Shown piece after piece: positions 11,856-23,710 of a stretch of DNA of 64,000 nucleotides; positions within the stretch are counted from its first letter, which is position 1, and every line of letters starts with the position of its first letter. The position numbers and the translations under genes were made by a program. Source of the DNA: Paratinospora sagittata (taxonomy: Eukaryota; Streptophyta; Magnoliopsida; Ranunculales; Menispermaceae); NCBI GenBank assembly GCA_035771175.1, contig CM069610.1, positions 25,448,501-25,512,500 of the forward strand, given 5' to 3'. Below the pieces are notes generated by a model. That model saw only the letters and a program-made list of their open reading frames with translations. It made no database searches and was not told the DNA's origin.

Positions 11856-13040
11856 ATTTGAATTCAAAACATTGTTTATCTAAAGTTGTTTTGGGCACGC
11901 GAGGCAGTGGGAATCATCTAGGTGTTAGTAGAGAATATTTCAATTAAGATAACCAGGAGAAATTGTATAAGGAATAGAAAAATCGAGCAAGCAGAAGTGC
12001 CCACATTTTTCTAGTTAGAAATATTAGATTTTTTTCTCAGACGCGGATAGCGTGCTAAGGGGTTGTGTATCACGTTCTCAATTGACAGATAGCATGCTAT
12101 AGCAGATCGATATACACAAACCCGAGAGCTCGAGTTTTACGGACTTTCCGGTAGCGTGTTATCGAGGCCTATAGCGCACTATTGCCCATTTTACTAAAAA
12201 TGGAAAGATCACGGCAACTGCTTTATAGCGAAGTATCAAAGGGGATAGCGCGGTATAGACAATTTTTCAGAAAAACAAATGTTTTGTTATAGAACCCTAT
12301 CAGCGTGCTATCAACACTGATAGTGCGCTAGTGCCATCAGGAAAATTTTGGCAAATTGCTGGATAGCCTTATTTTTGTAAAATTAATATTTTGACACTCA
12401 AGAACCATTCCATTAACTCAAAACATATTGTATAAGATTAAAAACTTTTAAATAATTCAAAACTCATTGAAATTATGATTAAAACCTTTCGGAAAATATT
12501 TTTTCAAAATGAAATACTATATCGAAGTGATTTTGAAGACTTTGCAGATTTCAGAGTTTTAGTGCTGAGATTGATCGAGAGGTTACCCTACACACCAAAG
12601 ATCAAACTAATGCCTTACCTAGCATGAGATATGTCTTCGTTCTTTTAGCTTAATCTTTGTAGAATTCGAAAGCTGTTGTTTGATGTGTTCTTGAAGCAAA
12701 ACAATTGATGTCTTCTTTTTTGTTGTGTTATCTTACCGAGACCACTTCATATATACTTAGAACTTAAAACAATGGATAGCCTCTGCAAATCTAAGCACAA
12801 AAGGGATAAAATGAAGAACTTGCTGATCAACGACGTTATCATCAAGACAGATTGCAATTTTGATTCTATTCGAAGCTTGTTTTCACAAATGCAAGAATCA
12901 ATACTTTCTTCTCTTGAAAAACTCTTTGGAAAGCTCAATCTAACTTGCAAAAATCGTGTGTGTTGTATTTATGAAAATCAGAGAATGAGTGTTTTATAAA
13001 ATTAGAAGTTGCGGGTTAAAGGGCAAGAGAGTACAAAATG
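11856..13040 (+). repeat. Monomer U11 (A, type a)
   Basis: GTTTATCTAAAG, GAGGCAGTGG, ACCAGGAG, GCTAAGGGG, CCGGTAGCG and AGCGCACTATTG. Frame has IYENQ. First monomer of higher-order copy 1. Confidence 0.95.
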
Positions 13041-14226
13041 ATTTGAATTCAAAACATTGTTTAATCTAAAGTTGTTTTGGGCACGCGAGACAGTGGGAAT
13101 CATCTAGGTGTTAGTAGAGAATATTTCAATTAAGATAACCTGGAGAAATTGTATAAGGAATAGAAAAATCGAGCAAGCAGAAGTGCCCACATTTTTCTCG
13201 TTAGAAATATCATATTTTTTTCTCAGACGCGGATAGCGTGCTAGTGGGTTGTGTATCACGTTCTCAATTGACAGATAGCATGCTATAGCAGATCGATATA
13301 CACAAACCCGAGAGCTCGAGTTTTACGGACTTTCCGATTGCGTGTTATCGAGGCCTATAGCGCGCTATTGCCCATTTTACTAAAAATGGAAAGATCACGG
13401 CAACTGCTTTATAGCGAAGTATCAAAGGGGATAGCGCGGTATAGACAATTTTTCAGAAAAACAAATGTTTTGTTGTAGAACCCTATCAGCGTGCTATCAA
13501 CACTGATAGTGCGCTAGTGCCATCAGGAAAATTTTGGCAAATTGCTGGATAGCCTTATTTTTGTAAAATTAATATTTTGACACTCAAGAACCATTCCATT
13601 AACTCAAAACATATTGTATAAGATTAAAAACTTTTAAATAATTCAAAACTCATTGAAATTATGATTAAAACCTTTCGGAAAACATTTTTTCAAAATGAAA
13701 TACTATATCGAAGTGATTTTGAAGACTTTGCAGATTTCAGAGTTTTAGTGCTGAGATTGATCGAGAGGTTACCCTGCACACCAAAGATCAAACTAATGCC
13801 TTACCTAGCATGAGATATGTCTTCGTTCTTTTAGCTTAATCTTTGTAGAATTCGAAAGCTGTTGTTTGATGTGTTCTTGAAGCAAGACAATTGATGTCTT
13901 CTTTTTTGTTGTGTTATCTTACCGAGACCACTTCATATATACTTACAACTTAAAACAATGGATAGCCTCTGCAAATCTAAGCACAAAAGGGATAAAATGA
14001 AGAACTTGCTGATCAACGACGTTATCATCAAGACAGATTGCAATTTTGATTCTATTCGAAGCTTGTTTTCACAAATGCAAGAATCAATACTTTCTTCTCT
14101 TGAAAAACTCTTTGGAAAGCTGAATCTAACTTGCAAAAATCGTGTGTGTTGTATTTTTGAAAATCAGAGAATGAGTGTTTTATAAAATTAGAAGTTGCGG
14201 GTTAAAGGGCAAGAGAGTACAAAATG
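13041..14226 (+). repeat. Monomer U12 (A, type b)
   Basis: ATCATATTTT, GATTGCGTG, TGTTGTAG and CCCTGCACACC, the last shared only with U15. Confidence 0.95.
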
Positions 14227-15412
14227 ATTTGAATTCAAAACATTGTTTAATCTAAAGTTGTTTTGGGCACGCGAGACAGTGGGAATCATCTAGGTGTTAG
14301 TAGAGAATATTTCAATTAAGATAACCTGGAGAAATTGTATAAGGAATAGAAAAATCGAGCAAGCAGAAGTGCCCACATTTTTCTCGTTAGAAATATCAGA
14401 TTTTTTTCTCAGACGCGGATAGCGTGCTAGTGGGTTGTGTATCACGTTCTCAATTGACAGATAGCACGCTATAGCAGATCGATATACACAAACCCGAGAG
14501 CTCGAGTTTTACGGACTTTCCGATAGCGTGTTATCGAGGCCTATAGCGCGCTATTGCCCATTTTACTAAAAATGGAAAGATCACGGCAACTGCTTTATAG
14601 CGAAGTATCAAAGGGGATAGCGCGGTATAGACAATTTTTCAGAAAAACAAATGTTTTGTTATAGAACCCTATCAGCGTGCTATCAACACTGATAGTGCGC
14701 TAGTGCCTTCAGGAAAATTTTGGCAAATTGCTGGATAGCCTTATTTTTGTAAAATTAATATTTTGACACTCAAGAACCATTCCATTAACTCAAAACATAT
14801 TGTATAAGATTAAAAACTTTTAAATAATTCAAAACTCATTGAAATTATGATTAAAACCTTTCGGAAAACATTTTTTCAAAATGAAATACTATATCGAAGT
14901 GATTTTTGAAGACTTTGCAGATTTCAGAGTTTTAGTGCTGAGATTGATCGAGAGGTTACCCTACACACCAAAGATCAAACTAATGCCTTACCTAGCATGA
15001 GATATGTCTTCGTTCTTTTAGCTTAATCTTTGTAGAATTCGAAAGCTGTTGTTTGATGTGTTCTTGAAGCAAGACAATTGATGTCTTCTTTTTTGTTGTG
15101 TTATCTTACCGAGACCACTTCATATATACTTAGAACTTAAAACAATGGATTGCCTCTGCAAATCTAAGCACAAAAGGGATAAAATGAAGAACTTGCTGAT
15201 CAACGACGTTATCCTCAATACAGATTGCAATTTTGATTCTATTCGAAGCTTGTTTTCACAAATGCAAGAATCAATACTTTCTTCTCTTGAAAAACACTTT
15301 GGAAAGCTCAATCTAACTTGCAAAAATCGTGTGTGTTGTATTTTTGAAAATCAGAGAATGAGTGTTTTATAAAATTAGAAGTTGCGGGTTAAAGGCAAGA
15401 GAGTACAAAATG
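14227..15412 (+). repeat. Monomer U13 (A, type c)
   Basis: GTGCCTTCAGG, an extra T in GATTTTTGAAG that shifts the 50-codon frame, MDCL frame with VILNTD and EKHF, then AAAGGCAAG. Confidence 0.95.
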
Positions 15413-16597
15413 ATTTGAATTCAAAACATTGTTTATCTAAAGTTGTTTTGGGCACGCGAGGCAGTGGGAATCATCTAGGTGTTAGTAGAGAATATTTCAA
15501 TTAAGATAACCAGGAGAAATTGTATAAGGAATAGAAAAATCGAGCAAGCAGAAGTGCCCACATTTTTCTAGTTAGAAATATTAGATTTTTTTCTCAGACG
15601 CGGATAGCGTGCTAAGGGGTTGTGTATCACGTTCTCAATTGACAGATAGCATGCTATAGCAGATCGATATACACAAACCCGAGAGCTCGAGTTTTACGGA
15701 CTTTCCGGTAGCGTGTTATCGAGGCCTATAGCGCACTATTGCCCATTTTACTAAAAATGGAAAGATCACGGCAACTGCTTTATAGCGAAGTATCAAAGGG
15801 GATAGCGCGGTATAGACAATTTTTCAGAAAAACAAATGTTTTGTTATAGAACCCTATCAGCGTGCTATCAACACTGATAGTGCGCTAGTGCCATCAGGAA
15901 AATTTTGGCAAATTGCTGGATAGCCTTATTTTTGTAAAATTAATATTTTGACACTCAAGAACCATTCCATTAACTCAAAACATATTGTATAAGATTAAAA
16001 ACTTTTAAATAATTCAAAACTCATTGAAATTATGATTAAAACCTTTCGGAAAATATTTTTTCAAAATGAAATACTATATCGAAGTGATTTTGAAGACTTT
16101 GCAGATTTCAGAGTTTTAGTGCTGAGATTGATCGAGAGGTTACCCTACACACCAAAGATCAAACTAATGCCTTACCTAGCATGAGATATGTCTTCGTTCT
16201 TTTAGCTTAATCTTTGTAGAATTCGAAAGCTGTTGTTTGATGTGTTCTTGAAGCAAAACAATTGATGTCTTCTTTTTTGTTGTGTTATCTTACCGAGACC
16301 ACTTCATATATACTTAGAACTTAAAACAATGGATAGCCTCTGCAAATCTAAGCACAAAAGGGATAAAATGAAGAACTTGCTGATCAACGACGTTATCATC
16401 AAGACAGATTGCAATTTTGATTCTATTCGAAGCTTGTTTTCACAAATGCAAGAATCAATACTTTCTTCTCTTGAAAAACTCTTTGGAAAGCTCAATCTAA
16501 CTTGCAAAAATCGTGTGTGTTGTATTTATGAAAATCAGAGAATGAGTGTTTTATAAAATTAGAAGTTGCGGGTTAAAGGGCAAGAGAGTACAAAATG
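15413..16597 (+). repeat. Monomer U14 (A, type a)
   Basis: Almost a copy of U11 three monomers back, with the same CCGGTAGCG, AGCGCACTATTG and IYENQ. First monomer of higher-order copy 2. Confidence 0.95.
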
Positions 16598-17783
16598 ATT
16601 TGAATTCAAAACATTGTTTAATCTAAAGTTGTTTTGGGCACGCGAGACAGTGGGAATCATCTAGGTGTTAGTAGAGAATATTTCAATTAAGATAACCTGG
16701 AGAAATTGTATAAGGAATAGAAAAATCGAGCAAGCAGAAGTGCCCACATTTTTCTCGTTAGAAATATCATATTTTTTTCTCAGACGCGGATAGCGTGCTA
16801 GTGGGTTGTGTATCACGTTCTCAATTGACAGATAGCATGCTATAGCAGATCGATATACACAAACCCGAGAGCTCGAGTTTTACGGACTTTCCGATTGCGT
16901 GTTATCGAGGCCTATAGCGCGCTATTGCCCATTTTACTAAAAATGGAAAGATCACGGCAACTGCTTTATAGCGAAGTATCAAAGGGGATAGCGCGGTATA
17001 GACAATTTTTCAGAAAAACAAATGTTTTGTTGTAGAACCCTATCAGCGTGCTATCAACACTGATAGTGCGCTAGTGCCATCAGGAAAATTTTGGCAAATT
17101 GCTGGATAGCCTTATTTTTGTAAAATTAATATTTTGACACTCAAGAACCATTCCATTAACTCAAAACATATTGTATAAGATTAAAAACTTTTAAATAATT
17201 CAAAACTCATTGAAATTATGATTAAAACCTTTCGGAAAACATTTTTTCAAAATGAAATACTATATCGAAGTGATTTTGAAGACTTTGCAGATTTCAGAGT
17301 TTTAGTGCTGAGATTGATCGAGAGGTTACCCTGCACACCAAAGATCAAACTAATGCCTTACCTAGCATGAGATATGTCTTCGTTCTTTTAGCTTAATCTT
17401 TGTAGACTTCGAAAGCTGTTGTTTGATGTGTTCTTGAAGCAAGACAATTGATGTCTTCTTTTTTGTTTTGTTATCTTACCGAGACCACTTCATGTATACT
17501 TACAACTTAAAACAATGGATAGCCTCTGCAAATCTAAGCACAAAAGGGATAAAATGAAGAACTTGCTGATCAACGACGTTATCATCAAGACAGATTGCAA
17601 TTTTGATTCTATTCGAAGCTTGTTTTCACAAATGCAAGAATCAATACTTTCTTCTCTTGAAAAACTCTTTGGAAAGCTGAATCTAACTTGCAAAAATCGT
17701 GTGTGTTGTATTTTTGAAAATCAGAGAATGAGTGTTTTATAAAATTAGAAGTTGCGGGTTAAAGGGCAAGAGAGTACAAAATG
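16598..17783 (+). repeat. Monomer U15 (A, type b)
   Basis: Matches U12, including CCCTGCACACC. The back has GTAGACTTCG, TTTGTTTTGTT and a private CATGTATAC. Confidence 0.95.
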
Positions 17784-18968
17784 ATTTGAATTCAAAACAT
17801 TGTTTAATCTAAAGTTGTTTTGGGCACGCGAGACAGTGGGAATCATCTAGGTGTTAGTAGAGAATATTTCAATTAAGATAACCTGGAGAAATTGTATAAG
17901 GAATAGAAAAATTGAGCAAGCAGAAGTGCCCACATTTTTCTCGTTAGAAATATCAGATTTTTTTCTCAGACGCGGATAGCGTGCTAGTGGGTTGTGTATC
18001 ACGTTCTCAATTGACAGATAGCATGCTATAGCAGATCGATATACACAAACCCGAGAGCTCGAGTTTTACGGACTTTCCGATAGCGTGTTATCGAGGCCTA
18101 TAGCGCGCTATTGCCCATTTTACTAAAAATGGAAAGATCACGGCAACTGCTTTATAGCGAAGTATCAAAGGGGATAGCGCGGTATAGACAATTTTTCAGA
18201 AAAACAAATGTTTTGTTATAGAACCCTATCAGCGTGCTATCAACACTGATAGTGCGCTAGTGCCTTCAGGAAAATTTTGGCAAATTGCTGGATAGCCTTA
18301 TTTTTGTAAAATTAATATTTTGACACTCAAGAACCATTCCATTAACTCAAAACATATTGTATAAGATTAAAAACTTTTAAATAATTCAAAACTCATTGAA
18401 ATTATGATTAAAACCTTTCGGAAAACATTTTTTCAAAATGAAATACTATATCGAAGTGATTTTGAAGACTTTGCAGATTTCAGAGTTTTAGTGCTGCGAT
18501 TGATCGAGAGGTTACCCTACACACCAAAGATCAAACTAATGCCTTACCTAGCATGAGATATGTCTTCGTTCTTTTAGCTTAATCTTTGTAGAATTCGAAA
18601 GCTGTTGTTTGATGTGTTCTTGAAGCAAGACAATTGATGTCTTCTTTTTTGTTGTGTTATCTTACCGAGACCACTTCATATATACTTAGAACTTAAAACA
18701 ATGGATTGCCTCTGCAAATCTAAGCACAAAAGGGATAAAATGAAGAACTTGCTGATCAACGACGTTATCCTCAAGACAGATTGCAATTTTGATTCTATTC
18801 GAAGCTTGTTTTCACAAATGCAAGAATCAATACTTTCTTCTCTTGAAAAACTCTTTGGAAAGCTCAATCTAACTTGCAAAAATCGTGTGTGTTGTATTTT
18901 TGAAAATCAGAGAATGAGTGTTTTATAAAATTAGAAGTTGCGGGTTAAAGGCAAGAGAATACAAAATG
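17784..18968 (+). repeat. Monomer U16 (A, type c)
   Basis: Matches U13 (GTGCCTTCAGG, MDCL, AAAGGCAAG) but without the extra T. Private: GTGCTGCGATTG, CAAGAGAATAC. Confidence 0.95.
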
Positions 18969-20153
18969 ATTTGAATTGAAAACATTGTTTATCTAAAGTT
19001 GTTTTGGGCACGCGAGGCAGTGGGAATCATCTAGGTGTTAGTAGAGAAAATTTCAATTAAGATAACCAGGAGAAATTGTATAAGGAATAGAAAAATCGAG
19101 CAAGCAGAAGTGCCCACATTTTTCTAGTTAGAAATATTAGATTTTTTTCTCAGACGCGGATAGCGTGCTAAGGGGTTGTGTATCACGTTCTCAATTGACA
19201 GATAGCATGCTATAGCAGATCGATATACACAAACCCGAGAGCTCGAGTTTTACGGACTTTCCGATAGCGTGTTATCGAGGCCTATAGCGCGCTATTGCCC
19301 ATTTTACTAAAAATGGAAAGATCACGGCAACTGCTTTATAGCGAAGTATCAAAGGGGATAGCGCGGTATAGACAATTTTTCAGAAAAACAAATGTTTTGT
19401 TATAGAACCCTATCAGCGTGCTATCAACACTGATAGTGCGCTAGTGCTATCAGGAAAATTTTGGCAAAATGCTGGATAGCCTTATTTTTGTAAAATTAAT
19501 ATTTTGACACTCAAGAACCATTCCATTAACTCAAAACATATTGTATAAGATTAAAAACTTTTAAATAATTCAAAACTCATTGAAATTATGATTAAAACCT
19601 TTCGGAAAATATTTTTTCAAAATGAAATACTATATCGAAGTGATTTTGAAGACTTTGCAGATTTCAGAGTTTTAGTGCTGAGATTGATCGAGAGGTTACC
19701 CTACACACCAAAGATCAAACTAATGCCTTACCTAGCATGAGATATGTCTTCGTTCTTTTAGCTTAATCTTTGTAGAATTCGAAAGCTGTTGTTTGATGTG
19801 TTCTTGAAGCAAAACAATTGATGTCTTCTTTTTTGTTGTGTTATCTTACCGAGACCACTTCATACATACTTAGAACTTAAAACAATGGATAGCCTCTGCA
19901 AATCTAAGCACAAAAGGGATAAAATGAAGAACTTGTTGATCAACGACGTTATCATCAAGACAGATTGCAATTTTGATTCTATTCGAAGCTTCTTTTCACA
20001 AATGCAAGAATCAATACTTTCTTCTCTTGAAAAACTCTTTGGAAAGCTCAATCTAACTTGCAAAAATCGTGTGTGTTGTATTTTTGAAAATCAGAGAATG
20101 AGTGTTTTATAAAATTAGAAGTTGCGGGTTAAAGGGCAAGAGAGTACAAAATG
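18969..20153 (+). repeat. Monomer U17 (A, type a, diverged)
   Basis: Keeps GTTTATCTAAAG, ACCAGGAG and GCTAAGGGG but has the usual CCGATAGCG and AGCGCGCTATTG. Private: TTTGAATTGAAAAC (EcoRI-type GAATTC lost), GAGAAAATTTC, GTGCTATCAGG, CATACATAC. Frame has SFFSQ. Confidence 0.95.
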
Positions 20154-21339
20154 ATTTGAATTCAAAACATTGTTTAATCTAAAGTTGTTTTGGGCACGCG
20201 AGACAGTGGGAATCATCTAGGTGTTAGTAGAGAATATTTCAATTAAGATAACCTGGAGAAATTGTATAAGGAATAGAAAAATCGAGCAAGCAGAAGTGCC
20301 CACATTTTTCTCGTTAGAAATATCATATTTTTTTCTCAGACGCGGATAGCGTGCTAGTGGGTTGTGTATCACGTTCTCAATTGACAGATAGCATGCTATA
20401 GCAGATCGATATACACAAACCCGAGAGCTCGAGTTTTACGGACTTTCCGATTGCGTGTTATCGAGGCCTATAGCGCGCTATTGCCCATTTTACTAAAAAT
20501 GGAAAGATCACGGCAACTGCTTTATAGCGAAGTATCAAAGGGGATAGCGCGGTATAGACAATTTTTCAGAAAAACAAATGTTTTGTTGTAGAACCCTATC
20601 AGCGTGCTATCAACACTGATAGTGCGCTAGAGCCATCAGGAAAATTTTGGCAAATTGCTGGATAGCCTTATTTTTGTAAAATTAATATTTTGACACTCAA
20701 GAACCATTCCATTAACTCAAAACATATTGTATAAGATTAAAAACTTTTAAATAATTCAAAACTCATTGAAATTATGATTAAAACCTTTCGAAAAACATTT
20801 TTTCAAAATGAAATACTATATCGAAGTGATTTTGAAGACTTTGCAGATTTCAGAGTTTTAGTGCTGAGATTGATCGAGAGGTTACCCTACACACCAAAGA
20901 TCAAACTAATGCCTTACCTAGCATGAGATATGTCTTCGTTCTTTTAGCTTAATCTTTTTAGACTTCGAAAGCTGTTGTTTGATGTGTTCTTGAAGCAAGA
21001 CAATTGATGTCTTCTTTTTTGTTTTGTTATCTTACCGAGACCACTTCATATATACTTACAACTTAAAACAATGGATAGCCTCTGCAAATCTAAGCACAAA
21101 AGGGATAAAATGAAGAACTTGCTGATCAACGACGTTATCATCAAGACAGATTGCAATTTTGATTCTATTCGAAGCTTGTTTTCACAAATGCAAGAATCAA
21201 TACTTTCTTCTCTTGAAAAACTCTTTGGAAAGCTTAATCTAACTTGCAAAAATCCTGTGTGTTGTATTTTTGAAAATCAGAGAATGAGTGTTTTATAAAA
21301 TTAGAAGTTGCGGGTTAAAGGGCAAGAGAGTACAAAATG
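20154..21339 (+). repeat. Monomer U18 (A, type b, diverged)
   Basis: ATCATATTTT, GATTGCGTG and TGTTGTAG as in U12 and U15, but CCCTACACACC. Private: GCTAGAGCC, ATCTTTTTAGAC. Frame has KNPVCC. Confidence 0.95.
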
Positions 21340-22524
21340 ATTTGAATTCAAAACATTGTTTATCTAAAGTTGTTTTGGGCACGCGAGGCAGTGGGAATCA
21401 TCTAGGTGTTAGTAGAGAATATTTCAATTAAGATAACCTGGAGAAATTGTATAAGGAATAGAAAAATCGAGCAAGCAGAAGTGCCCACATTTTTCTAGTT
21501 AGAAATATTAGATTTTTTTCTCAGACGCGGATAGCGTGCTAGTGGGTTGTGTATCACGTTCTCAATTGACAGATAGCATGCTATAGCAGATCGAAATACA
21601 CAAACCCGAGAGCTCGTGTTTTACGGACTTTCCGATAGCGTGTTATCGAGGCCTATACCGCGCTATTGCCCATTTTACTAAAAATGGAAAGATCACGGCA
21701 ACTGCTTTATAGCGAAGTATCAAAGGGGATAGCGCGGTATAGACAATTTTTCAGAAAAACAAATGTTTTGTTATAGAACCCTATCAGCGTGCTATCAACA
21801 CTGATAGTGGGCTAGTGCCTTCAGGAAAATGTTGGCAAATTGCTGGATAGCCTTATTTTTGGAAAATTAATATTTTGACACTCAAGAACCATTCCATTAA
21901 CTCAAAACATATTGTATAAGATTAAAAACTTTTAAATAATTCAAAACTCATTGAAATTATGATTAAAACCATTCGGAAAACATTTTTTCAAAATGAAATA
22001 CTATATCGAAGTGATTTTGAAGACTTTGCAGATTTCAGAGTTTTAGTGCTGAGATTGATCGAGAGGTTACCCTACACACCAAAGATCAAACTAATGCCTT
22101 ACCTAGCATGAGATATGTCTTCGTTCTTTTAGCTTAATCTTTGTAGAATTCGAAAGCTGTTGTTTGATGTGTTCTTGAAGCAAGACAATTGATGTCTTCT
22201 TTTTTGTTGTGTTATCTTACCGAGACCACTTCATATACACTTACAACTTAAAACAATTGATAGCCTCTGCAAATCTAAGCACGAAAGGGATAAAATGAAG
22301 AACTTGCTGATCAACGACGTTATCATCAAGACAGATTGCAATTTTGATTCTATTCGAAGCTTGTTTTCACAAATGCAAGAATCAATACTTTCTTCTCTTG
22401 AAAAACCCTTTGGAAAGCTCAATCTAACTTGCAAAAATCGTGTGTGTTGTATTTTTGAAAATCAGAGAATGAATGTTTTATAAAATTAGAAGTTGCGGGT
22501 TAAAGGGCAAGATAGTACAAAATG
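21340..22524 (+). repeat. Monomer U19 (A, mosaic), start codon lost
   Basis: Front has type-a marks (GTTTATCTAAAG, TCTAGTTAG, ATTAGATTT) with GCTCGTGTTTTACGG of U9 and ACCATTCGG of U8. Private: CTATACCGCGC, GATAGTGGGC, AAAATGTTGG. AAAACAATTGATAG removes the ATG; an in-frame ATG at 22295 would leave 62 codons. Confidence 0.93.
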
Positions 22525-23710
22525 ATTTGAATTCAAAACATTGTTTAATCTAAAGTTGTTTTGGGCACGCGAGACAGTGGGAATCATCTCGGTGTTAGTA
22601 GAGAATATTTCAATTAAGATAACCTGGAGAAATTGTATAAGGAATAGAAAAATCGAGCAAGCAGAAGTGCCCACATTTTTCTCGTTAGAAATATCATATT
22701 TTTTTCTCAGACGCGGATAGCGTGCTAGTGGGTTGTGTATCACGTTCTCAATTGACAGATAGCATGCTATAGCAGATCGATTTACACAAACCCGAGAGCT
22801 CGAGTTTTTCGGACTTTCCGATAGCGTGTTATCGAGGCCTATAGCGCGCTATTGCCCATTTTACTAAAAATGGAAAGATCACGGCAACTGCTTTATAGCG
22901 AAGTATCAAAGGGGATAGCGCGGTATAGACAATTTTTCAGAAAAACAAACGTTTTGTTATAGAACCCTATCAGCGTGCTATCAACACTGAGAGCGCTTTA
23001 GTGCCTTCAGGAAAATTTTGGCAAATTGCTGGATAGCCTTATTTTTGTAAAATTAATATTTTGACACTCAAGAACCATTCCATTAACTCAAAACATATTG
23101 TATAAGATTAAAAACTTTTAAATAATTCAAAACTCATTGAAATTATGATTAAAACCTTTCGAAAAACATTTTTTCAAAATGAAATACTATATCGAAGTGA
23201 TTTTGAAGACTTTGCAGATTTCAGAGTTTTAGTGCTGAGATTGATCGAGAGGTTACCCTACACACCAAAGATCAAACTAATGCCTTACCTAGCAGGAGAT
23301 ATGTCTTCGTTCTTTTAGCTTAATCTTTGTAGAATTCGAAAGCCATTGTTTGATGTGTTCTTGAAGCAAGACAATTGATGTCTTCTTTTTTGTTGTGTTA
23401 TCTTACCGAGACCACTTCATATATACTTAGAACTTAAAACAATGGATAGCCTCTGCAAATCTAAGCACAAAAGGGATAAAATGAAGAACTTGCTGATCAA
23501 CGACGTTATCGTCAAGACAGATTGCAATTTTTATTCTATTCGAAGCTTGTTTTCACAAATGCAAGAATCAATACATTCTTCTCTTGAAAAACTCTTTGGA
23601 AAGCTCAATCTAACTTGCAAAAATCGTGTGTCTTGTATTTTTGAAAATCAGAGAATGAGTGTTTTATAAAATTAGAAGTTGCGGGTTAAAGGGCAAGAGA
23701 GTACAAAATG
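22525..23710 (+). repeat. Monomer U20 (A)
   Basis: Private: ATCATCTCGGTG, GATTTACACAA, GAGTTTTTCGG, CACTGAGAGCGCTTTAG, AGCAGGAGATATG, AAAGCCATTG. Frame has VIVK, FYSIR, IHSS and NRVSC. Confidence 0.95.

Larger units (their letters stand above)
11856..22524 (+). repeat. Three-monomer higher-order repeat, about 3,556 bp, three copies
   Basis: Monomers three apart resemble each other more than neighbours do. Type a (U11, U14, U17) shares GTTTATCTAAAG (one A missing), GAGGCAGTGG, ACCAGGAG, TCTAGTTAG and GCTAAGGGG. Type b (U12, U15, U18) shares ATCATATTTT, GATTGCGTG and TGTTGTAGAACC. Type c (U13, U16) shares GTGCCTTCAGG, a 75-codon frame starting Met-Asp-Cys-Leu, and AAAGGCAAG with a G missing. 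Copies span 11856-15412, 15413-18968 and 18969-22524. The first two are nearly identical; in the third, U17 has lost some type-a markers and U19 is a mosaic in place of type c. Confidence 0.9.

Noticed and set aside
22486..22743. 85-codon - strand frame in U20 (and again at 30788-31045 in U27)
   Set aside because: It exists only because one base in CATCTAGGTG changed, removing an antisense stop (CTA). The two monomers changed it differently (CTC and CTT), so it is accidental.
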